A stretch of 64,000 nt of DNA from positions 62,001 to 126,000 of the forward strand of contig NZ_JACJKW010000001.1 of the NCBI RefSeq assembly GCF_016901775.1, written 5' to 3'. A program made the position numbers and the translations under genes. Of the stretch, positions 58,686-64,000 are shown one piece after another (the stretch's first letter is position 1; each line of letters opens with the position of its first letter). The DNA is from Intestinimonas butyriciproducens. GTDB lineage: Bacteria > Bacillota > Clostridia > Oscillospirales > Butyricicoccaceae. Below the pieces are notes generated by a model. It saw nothing but the letters and a program-made list of their open reading frames with translations. It was not told the origin of the DNA and ran no database searches.

Positions 58686-58883
58686 AGTCTGTCGATAAAC
58701 CGATATAGCCAGAGGGTAGAAGCTTGCTTTCCCCCTCATCCATTCGCAAAAACCGGCGACCTGTGCGTCGGTTTTTGCACCTCTCAAGGGACAAGTGTGG
58801 CCGATTGACCGCCAGAAGCGGCCAATCGGCTGCATGCAGACCCTTGCAAAAACTCGAAAAAGTGGCTTTCGCCACTTTTTCGA
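58686..58883 (-). repeat. Structured repeat element, copy D
   Basis: Minus orientation, sense to the gene at 58932-60587. P1 58854-58883 (TCGAAAAAGTGGC/GCCACTTTTTCGA), P2 CAAGGG/CCCTTG, an extended P3 at 58800-58830 (GCCGATTG...CAATCGGC with an inner CCGC/GCGG), P4 58746-58778 (GCAAAAACCG/CGGTTTTTGC, loop CACAGGTCG). The tail ends GCTATATCGGTTTATC, matching copy C. The 418-base gap 58514-58931 holds this element, its two hairpins and about 150 bases of A/T-rich sequence upstream of the DUF4418 operon. Confidence 0.88.
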
Positions 58884-58892
58884 CACGCTCAA

Positions 58893-58916
58893 AACAGGCG
58901 GCCAAAGGCCGCCTGT
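58893..58916. terminator. Hairpin on the 5' side of element copy D (duplicated flank)
   Basis: AACAGGCGGCC/GGCCGCCTGTT with TTTT following on the minus strand, placed 15 bases after the stop of the large membrane protein gene. Its twin is at 58662-58685. Confidence 0.88.
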
Positions 58917-58931
58917 TTGGTCTGTTCTTTT

Positions 58932-60587
58932 TCAGGATGCAGGGTTCCGGGTCACATCCAATGCCTTGGCCACCCCATCCACCGCTTGGCTGTCATAGGT
59001 GATGGTGACGCTGTCGCCGGTATTGAGCACCGGAAGCGATGTGTTTTGTTCCACAGACATGGCAAAATACTGGGGATAACCGATAATCTTGAAATAATAC
59101 CAGGTATATCCCCCCACCACAGCGGAGCGAATCTCTTCAATGGAGCCGCTGGCCTGCTGAGTTTCCTGGGGCACATAACTGCTGTCGGCCTGCATGGTCT
59201 GGGTGTATTTCTTCTCACATTCCGCCACGGTGTCCCCCACCGCTACCCGCTGGTAGTTTGCCACATTGACCATGGCATACATTTTCACCAAACCAGAACT
59301 GTCCTTGAGGGACATGAAATAAGTAGGCTGATTGTTGATATTGAGCAGAATGGGGAAAGTTGCCGTATATCCCAGATCTTCCACCGCGCCCTGGGCCGAA
59401 GACTGCGCCGACTGTTCGGTGGCGCCGGAAACCGGATAAAACTTGGCCTCCTTGGTCCGCTGGTTGCAGAGCAAAAAGCCTATGTTGGACTGGTCGCTGC
59501 TCACCGAAGTGACGCCGGTATAAACGAACACATCGTCATTCATGGCAATGTAGTTGTAATCCTCGGTGGTTCGGGTAACCCCCCGCTGACCGATATAGGC
59601 ATTGAAAAAGCCGTCGTTGTATGCGCCGTAATAATCATACTGCTCCACCAGCAGATCGGCCGGGCAAATATGGTCAGCCCAGGAGGGCACATCGGCCAGA
59701 TCATAATAGGTATGGCCGCCGGTAATCGCATTGACAAATACGGCTCCCACCACATCGGTACCGCCCAGCATACCAATTCTGTTTTTCAGCCGGGGCGCCA
59801 CAAAATAGGGTGTGCCGTCGTCATCCACTTCCAGGCTGGGTTCTCCCAGCAGCATTGTGGGATAGCGGAAACGCATATACCGCTCAATGTTCCGTCCGAA
59901 ATATTCCGAGGGAGAATACTTCATCCCCTGCTCCAACCGGACCAGCTGGGTCTCCTGGGTCACCATATCGATCATGATGTAGCCGGGCAGACCTTCTTTC
60001 CGGTTGGTGAGCCATTTGAAAAAACTGGCATATTCCAACTGGGTCACCCGCATGGGACGATTCTGGTAATTGATCTGGATATAATCGTCGGATACTTCAA
60101 ACTGAGAAACCAGGGACTTTTGCTCTTCGTTGTTGGTGGCGGCCAGTTCTCCCATTTTCCGGTCTCCCAGCCGCTGGGCGCTTTCGGTGTCCAGCATGGG
60201 GATCTGATCATAGGTGATCTGAGGGATATCCTGGGTGAAGCTTCCCTCTTCCACCCGGAGCAAACTGCTGTACCGGGATGCGTTGAAAATCTTCAGAGAG
60301 AGTATGCTGAAGAGCACCAGCAGCACCACCAGCAATGCAGCGATGAGCAGTGGGAAAAAGGAATAGAGTTTCTTCTTTTTCCCCTGCATCCCCTTTTCTT
60401 CCACATAGGACGAAACCACCGGAATGCGGGCCAGAAACCATACGCCTATCAGCAGAATGGCAAAGAAATAAAATTCCCTGGACTGCAGAGAAATGGGGGG
60501 CAAAAAGACATAAAAGGCAACAAATCCCACCACCAAAGCGATGAGCAGGGCCAAGCCTTCTCCCCGAAGGTACTTGCTTTTTTTCAT
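58932..60587 (-). CDS. Large membrane protein of unknown function
   Basis: 551 residues. Three N-terminal membrane segments (about 11-30, 38-57, and 77-100, SFFPLLIAALLVVLLVLFSI region), then an outer region of about 450 residues with no recognised catalytic motif. The outer part has repeated strand-like segments with G-x-P-Y-F-V and Y-x-F-x-I patterns (DDGTPYFVAPRLK, NNQPTYFMSLKD) and an OB-like end (NTGDSVTITYDSQ). It is encoded next to parB and on the same strand, so it may be expressed with the partition genes. Conserved-looking but unidentified. Confidence 0.75.
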   Translation of the reverse strand: MKKSKYLRGEGLALLIALVVGFVAFYVFLPPISLQSREFYFFAILLIGVWFLARIPVVSSYVEEKGMQGKKKKLYSFFPLLIAALLVVLLVLFSILSLKIFNASRYSSLLRVEEGSFTQDIPQITYDQIPMLDTESAQRLGDRKMGELAATNNEEQKSLVSQFEVSDDYIQINYQNRPMRVTQLEYASFFKWLTNRKEGLPGYIMIDMVTQETQLVRLEQGMKYSPSEYFGRNIERYMRFRYPTMLLGEPSLEVDDDGTPYFVAPRLKNRIGMLGGTDVVGAVFVNAITGGHTYYDLADVPSWADHICPADLLVEQYDYYGAYNDGFFNAYIGQRGVTRTTEDYNYIAMNDDVFVYTGVTSVSSDQSNIGFLLCNQRTKEAKFYPVSGATEQSAQSSAQGAVEDLGYTATFPILLNINNQPTYFMSLKDSSGLVKMYAMVNVANYQRVAVGDTVAECEKKYTQTMQADSSYVPQETQQASGSIEEIRSAVVGGYTWYYFKIIGYPQYFAMSVEQNTSLPVLNTGDSVTITYDSQAVDGVAKALDVTRNPAS

Positions 60588-60616
60588 AGCTGAAAATCCT
60601 CCTGGTCCGCTCTGGT

Positions 60617-61483
60617 CTATTGCTTCTTCATGGAACAGATCACCTGGGTCAGGCTCTCCAGATCCTCATTGCCGTAATATTCAATGGTGATCCGGCCTTT
60701 GCCTTTTCCCTGGCTGATGCTGATCTTTCGGCCGGTGACCTGGGCCAACCGGTGTTCCAGTTCATCAATATAGATCTGTCCCTCATCCAGGACGGTTTCC
60801 TCTTCTTTCCCTTGGTCCAGCTGCTCCAGCCGTTTCACCAGCTTTTCGGTCTGACGCACCGAAAGACCATAGGCAAGCACGGTTTCCGCTGCCTTGATCA
60901 GGGTCTCTTCTTTGGAGAGGCCCAGCAGGGTGCGTGCATGGCCCTGGGACAGCTCCCCGGTGCGCACCAGCTCCCGTACCGGCTCCGGCAATCCCAGAAG
61001 CCGCAGGGCATTGGCCACCGCCGGACGGCTTTTCCCCACCTTCCGGGCCACTTCTTCCTGTGTCATGTGGAACCGATCCATCAGTTCCCTATATCCCTCT
61101 GCCTCTTCCAGCGGATTCAGGTCTTCCCGCTGAAGGTTTTCGATCATGGCCATTTCAAAGGCCAGCTTGTCGTCGGCTTCCACAACCATCACCGGCACTT
61201 TGTCCAGACCGGCCAGGCGGCAGGCCCGCCAGCGCCGCTCCCCGGCCACGATCTGATAGCCCCCCTCGGTTTTCCGCACGGTAATGGGACTGATCAACCC
61301 GTTTTCCCGAATGCTTTCGGCCAACTGGGCCAATGTTTCTTCATCAAAATCCCGGCGGGGCTGGACGGGGTTGGGTTCGATCTGCCGCAGCTCCACCTGA
61401 GAGACCGATCCCTGTGCTTCGGTAAGTTCTTCTCCAAACAGAGATCCCAGGCCCTTTCCCAGGCCTTTATGTCCTGCTGCCAT
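60617..61483 (-). CDS. parB: Chromosome-partitioning protein ParB
   Basis: 288 residues. ParB N-terminal domain with the CTP-binding GERRWRACRLAG near residue 75 and ENLQREDLNPLEEAEGY near 112; HTH TQEEVARKVGKSRPAVANALRLL near 135; and a C-terminal dimer domain (KGRITIEYYGNEDLESL). It spreads from parS and works with ParA in origin segregation. It follows parA by 29 bases. Confidence 0.94.
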   Translation of the reverse strand: MAAGHKGLGKGLGSLFGEELTEAQGSVSQVELRQIEPNPVQPRRDFDEETLAQLAESIRENGLISPITVRKTEGGYQIVAGERRWRACRLAGLDKVPVMVVEADDKLAFEMAMIENLQREDLNPLEEAEGYRELMDRFHMTQEEVARKVGKSRPAVANALRLLGLPEPVRELVRTGELSQGHARTLLGLSKEETLIKAAETVLAYGLSVRQTEKLVKRLEQLDQGKEEETVLDEGQIYIDELEHRLAQVTGRKISISQGKGKGRITIEYYGNEDLESLTQVICSMKKQ

Positions 61484-61512
61484 AGGGTGTTCCTCCTCTC
61501 CCCTTCTGCTGA

Positions 61513-62268
61513 CTACTGATTCCGGCGGAGAAATTCCTCCGCGATGGCCTGATAGGCCTCGGCCCCTCGGGAGGTGCGCTCATAGGCCAGAATGGGCATC
61601 CCGTGGCTGGGTGCTTCCGACAGCCGCACATTCCGGGGCACCACCGTGCGGTACACCTTTTCTCCAAAAAATCGCTTGATCTCTTCGGCCACCTGAATGG
61701 TCAGATTGGTGCGTCCATCATACATGGTGAGTACGATCCCTTCGATATCGATCTGAGGATTGAGAGACCGTTTGACGGTACGAATGGAGTTGACCAGCTG
61801 ACTCAGCCCTTCCAGGGCATAGTACTCACACTGCATGGGCACCAGCACCTGCTGGCAGGCCACCAGGGAATTGACGGTGAGCACGCCCAGAGAAGGCGGA
61901 CAATCGATAAAAATAAAATCATATTGGGGAGCCAGCTCATCCAGCGCCTCTTTCAATCGGTGTTCCCGGCCCTCCACCGAGGCCAGTTCCACCTCAGCGG
62001 CCGCCAGATTGATGTGGGCCGGCAGCACATCACACCATTTGGTGCGCAGAACGGCATCTTTCACCGGCACTTCTCCGGTGATCACATCATAAATGCTCCG
62101 ACGCACCCGTTCGGTAAGCCCAAAACCCGAAGTGGCATTGGCTTGTGGGTCAAAATCACACAGCAGGACTTTTTTCCCCAGGCTGCCCACACAGGCCGCC
62201 AGATTTACTGCGGTTGTAGTCTTTCCCACACCGCCTTTTTGATTTGCAACTGCCAGTATTTTGCCCAT
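61513..62268 (-). CDS. parA: Chromosome-partitioning ATPase ParA (Soj)
   Basis: 251 residues from the ATG at 62268 after GGAGG. Deviant Walker A NQKGGVGKTTTAVNLAAC near residue 9, FDPQANATSGFG near 40, and FIDCPPSLGVLTVNSL near 120. Standard Soj length. It lies between parB and the parS cluster. Confidence 0.95.
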   Translation of the reverse strand: MGKILAVANQKGGVGKTTTAVNLAACVGSLGKKVLLCDFDPQANATSGFGLTERVRRSIYDVITGEVPVKDAVLRTKWCDVLPAHINLAAAEVELASVEGREHRLKEALDELAPQYDFIFIDCPPSLGVLTVNSLVACQQVLVPMQCEYYALEGLSQLVNSIRTVKRSLNPQIDIEGIVLTMYDGRTNLTIQVAEEIKRFFGEKVYRTVVPRNVRLSEAPSHGMPILAYERTSRGAEAYQAIAEEFLRRNQ

Positions 62269-62406
62269 TTCTTCCTCCGCCGTTTTTCTTTTCCCATAAT
62301 AAGGCTTTTTCATCTTTTTTCGTCTTTTTCTATTATAATGCCTAAACCGCAAAGCCGCAAGAGCACAAAAGCCAGCAGAAGTATTTTTCTCCTGTTTTCT
62401 CCCTGG

Positions 62407-62422
62407 TGTTTCATGTGAAACA
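62407..62422. other. parS site 1
   Basis: TGTTTCATGTGAAACA, one base from the Bacillus consensus TGTTTCACGTGAAACA. Confidence 0.85.
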
Positions 62423-62430
62423 TAAAAAAA

Positions 62431-62461
62431 TGTTCCATGTGAAAATGTTTCACATGGAACA
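62431..62461. other. parS-like sites 2 and 3 in a nested inverted repeat
   Basis: TGTTCCATGTGAAA (62431-62444) and TTTCACATGGAACA (62448-62461) are perfect 14-base inverted copies around ATG; each is a variant parS half-array (for example 62446-62461 has two differences from consensus). With site 1 they form a parS cluster beside parA and noc. Confidence 0.75.
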
Positions 62462-62483
62462 AAAAACAGAGAGGATCAAAAGG

Positions 62484-63320
62484 TTATGGAGAAACGCTGC
62501 CCGTCCCGGCGGGAGCGGCAGCGGGGATACGGATGGTAACCACCATTTCCTCCCCTTCATACCGGCGCTGCATGGCCGCCCCCACACCAGCCTGACCCAG
62601 GGTCTCCACCGCCCGGCTCAGGGTGTTGATGAAGAGACGCACATCGCCCAGCATTTTGGGGCGGGAACGGAGGCCTTTCTGCCCCGTCTGACGCAAGGAT
62701 TCCACATACCGCTCCAGTTGTGCCACAGTCCATTCATGGCGGACGGCGGCCCGGGCCGCCTGCAGCTGCTGCTCCTCATGTTCCAGCCGGAGAAGAGCCC
62801 GGGCATGACGCTCGCTGAACCGGTATTGCCGGAGAAGAGCGATGACCTCCGGCGGCAAACGAAGCAAGCGCAGTTTATTGGCAATGGCCGACTGGGTCTT
62901 TCCCAGCTTGTCCGCTGCCTGCTGCTGTGTCAGGCCATGGACATGAATCAAACGGGCAATCCCCTGGGCTTCTTCGTAAAAATCCAGATCTTGCCGCTGA
63001 AGATTTTCCGCCAACGCCAATACCGAGGAATCCTGGTCACTGGAGGGTAGCACATAGCAGGGCACAATACACAGACCGGCCCCCCGACTGGCCCGCAGCC
63101 GCCGTTCCCCGGCAATCAGCTCATAGCCCTCTCCTGTCTCCCGCACAGTGAGAGGATTGATCAGCCCATACTGCCGGATGCTGGCCGTCAGCTCTTCCAA
63201 AGCCTTTTCATCAAAGAATTTCCGGGGCTGGTTGGGATTGATGCGGATATCCTCCACCTGCAAAAACCGCAAGGGCTGATTTTCCCGGCTTGTCCGCCGA
63301 AGAGAGAACCGTTCCAGCAT
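62484..63320 (-). CDS. noc: Nucleoid occlusion protein Noc (ParB paralogue)
   Basis: 278 residues from the ATG at 63320 (MLERFSLRR), eight bases after GGAGGTG. ParB-like domain with IAGERRLRASRGAG near residue 72, LAENLQRQDLDFYEEAQGIA near 106 and HTH LTQQQAADKLGKTQSAIANK near 128. The short amphipathic N-terminus MLERFSLRR fits the membrane-targeting helix of Noc, and the location between rsmG and parA is the Bacillus noc position. It would prevent Z-ring assembly over the chromosome. Confidence 0.88.
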   Translation of the reverse strand: MLERFSLRRTSRENQPLRFLQVEDIRINPNQPRKFFDEKALEELTASIRQYGLINPLTVRETGEGYELIAGERRLRASRGAGLCIVPCYVLPSSDQDSSVLALAENLQRQDLDFYEEAQGIARLIHVHGLTQQQAADKLGKTQSAIANKLRLLRLPPEVIALLRQYRFSERHARALLRLEHEEQQLQAARAAVRHEWTVAQLERYVESLRQTGQKGLRSRPKMLGDVRLFINTLSRAVETLGQAGVGAAMQRRYEGEEMVVTIRIPAAAPAGTGSVSP

Positions 63321-63446
63321 GTCCATCACCTCCATGGTGACATTTTATCAGTATTTCTCTGCAAAAAGTGTCACATAGAGAGAGGAAAAAAGAGAATCTT
63401 TTGTCGAAACCTCCTCCCTCCCCCAGTGGCGAACCGCCGCACAAAG

Positions 63447-63474
63447 AAAAGCACCCCTTACAAAGGGGCGCTTT
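63447..63474 (-). terminator. Terminator of rsmG, overlapping its 3' end
   Basis: Minus-strand AAAGCGCCCC, loop, GGGGTGCTTTT; the stem includes the last codons of rsmG. Confidence 0.75.
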
Positions 63475-64000
63475 CGATTTTTGCATACCGCCGGGGATAG
63501 GCTGGCGGGGTATTTTTCACTTTTTCGATCAGTACCACCTGGTGATGCACATCGGTGCCGGGCAGCTGGTAACTACGCTGCTCCTTCAGCCGTCCTCCCA
63601 AAGTGCGGATGGCTTTTTGCGCCCCCTGGATCTCCTGTTCGGCCCCTTCGTTCTGGCTCTTCATAGCCAGGAACAATCCGCCGGGCCGGACAAAAGGCAG
63701 GCACAGCTCACAAAGGATATTCATGGGCGCCACGGCTCGGGAGACAGCAATATCGAATTTCTCCCGCAGCTGCTTCTGCCGGGCCGCTTCTTCGGCCCGG
63801 CCTGCCATAGTCTCAGCCGGAAGGCCCATGGCATCGCACACTTCCTGCAAAAAATCCACCCGCTTTTTCCGGCTGTCCAGCAGCAAAAACCGGGCGCTGG
63901 GCCGGGCGATCTGCAAGGGAATGCCGGGGAACCCTCCCCCACTGCCGATATCAATGACCCGCTTGCCTTCAAAATCTCCGCAGGAAAGCTGGAACAGGCA
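63458..64000 (-). CDS. rsmG: 16S rRNA m7G527 methyltransferase RsmG (GidB), 5' end outside window
   Basis: The frame is open through the right edge, giving the C-terminal 180 residues. The SAM-binding motif VIDIGSGGGFPGIPL lies near the start of the visible part, followed by LLDSRKKRVDFLQEV and VSRAVAPMNILCEL. It methylates 16S rRNA; it commonly lies beside noc/parA near oriC, as here. The N-terminal 50-60 residues are missing because the window ends. Confidence 0.93.
   Translation of the reverse strand, partial: CLFQLSCGDFEGKRVIDIGSGGGFPGIPLQIARPSARFLLLDSRKKRVDFLQEVCDAMGLPAETMAGRAEEAARQKQLREKFDIAVSRAVAPMNILCELCLPFVRPGGLFLAMKSQNEGAEQEIQGAQKAIRTLGGRLKEQRSYQLPGTDVHHQVVLIEKVKNTPPAYPRRYAKIESAPL

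Noticed and set aside
21013-58883. CRISPR array interpretation of the four repeats
   Set aside because: The copies are kilobases apart, in both orientations, longer than CRISPR repeats and without regular spacers; no cas genes are present.
21013-58883. Conventional insertion sequence
   Set aside because: No transposase or fragment of one is seen inside or beside any copy, and no classical terminal inverted repeats bound the bodies; only the duplicated terminator hairpins do. A non-autonomous element mobilised in trans is still possible.
58632-58905. Short ORFs across element D, such as one containing FRVFARVCMQP
   Set aside because: Equivalent peptides appear in different frames of all four structured elements, and the stem changes preserve pairing rather than protein sequence, so these are translations of a non-coding repeat.
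62406-63050. Plus-strand ORF starting MFHVKHKKMFHVK
   Set aside because: The repeated FHVK peptide is the translation of parS sites, and the rest is antisense to noc.

Overview
The window looks like a chromosomal segment from a moderately GC-rich (by eye), anaerobic, gut-type Firmicute, most likely Oscillospiraceae/Ruminococcaceae. Supporting signs are Firmicute-type AGGAGG ribosome sites, a dlt operon, Noc plus ParB/ParA, the DapH (acetylase) lysine branch, Fe-S aldo/keto reductases, and many Clostridia-type small membrane or lipoprotein genes. The right end (rsmG, noc, parA, parB and a parS cluster) is the arrangement normally found close to oriC. I cannot name the species from sequence alone.

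Layout. 1-6563 (minus strand): fakA/yloV and its Asp23 partner, an oligopeptide-binding lipoprotein, pgeF, ymdB and prfB. 6831-11011 (plus): a fumarylacetoacetate-hydrolase-type enzyme, secA and a small membrane protein. 11037-13206 (minus): a P-loop kinase, a YbaK deacylase and an M20 deacetylase. 13439-17090 (plus): lysC-dapA-dapB-dapH, a diaminopimelate/lysine operon whose missing deacetylation step the divergent M20 enzyme could supply. 17351-23507: an EamA transporter, a MerR-RDD fusion, a DapA-superfamily aldolase, a GldA-like dehydrogenase and an acyltransferase. 23731-26326: an HD protein, a small AT-rich insert (XRE, DUF2752, TM2) bounded by two identical terminators, and a LysR regulator. 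26468-31317 (plus): a LysR-flanked redox operon (SDR, cyclophilin-like lipoprotein, CMD-cupin, Fe-S flavoprotein and two Fe-S AKRs). 31566-33429: a PadR/HAAS cluster. 34298-37137: csoR and a copA-copZ fusion. 37301-41370: NudC, VOC, a zinc-ribbon protein and secreted proteins. 41416-45991: PepSY proteins with a two-component system. 46088-49985: two paralogous amidohydrolases and D-serine dehydratase. 50259-54472: dltABCD plus a small dltX-like gene overlapping dltD. Then come tRNA-Ser(UGA), a CPBP protease, a CmpB-type membrane protein, an ABC exporter with DUF4418, a large unknown membrane protein, and the chromosome-partition genes.

The most interesting signal is non-coding. Four copies (near 21.0, 31.4, 34.1 and 58.8 kb) of an element of about 150-200 nt share a conserved set of hairpins. 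Stem sequences differ between copies while pairing is kept. In three copies the element lies in sense orientation just downstream of a gene and between two near-identical copies of that locus's own terminator hairpin, as if it had entered a terminator and duplicated it. The AT-rich XRE/DUF2752/TM2 block is likewise bounded by a duplicated terminator. I do not recognise the family; the short ORFs that cross it look spurious.
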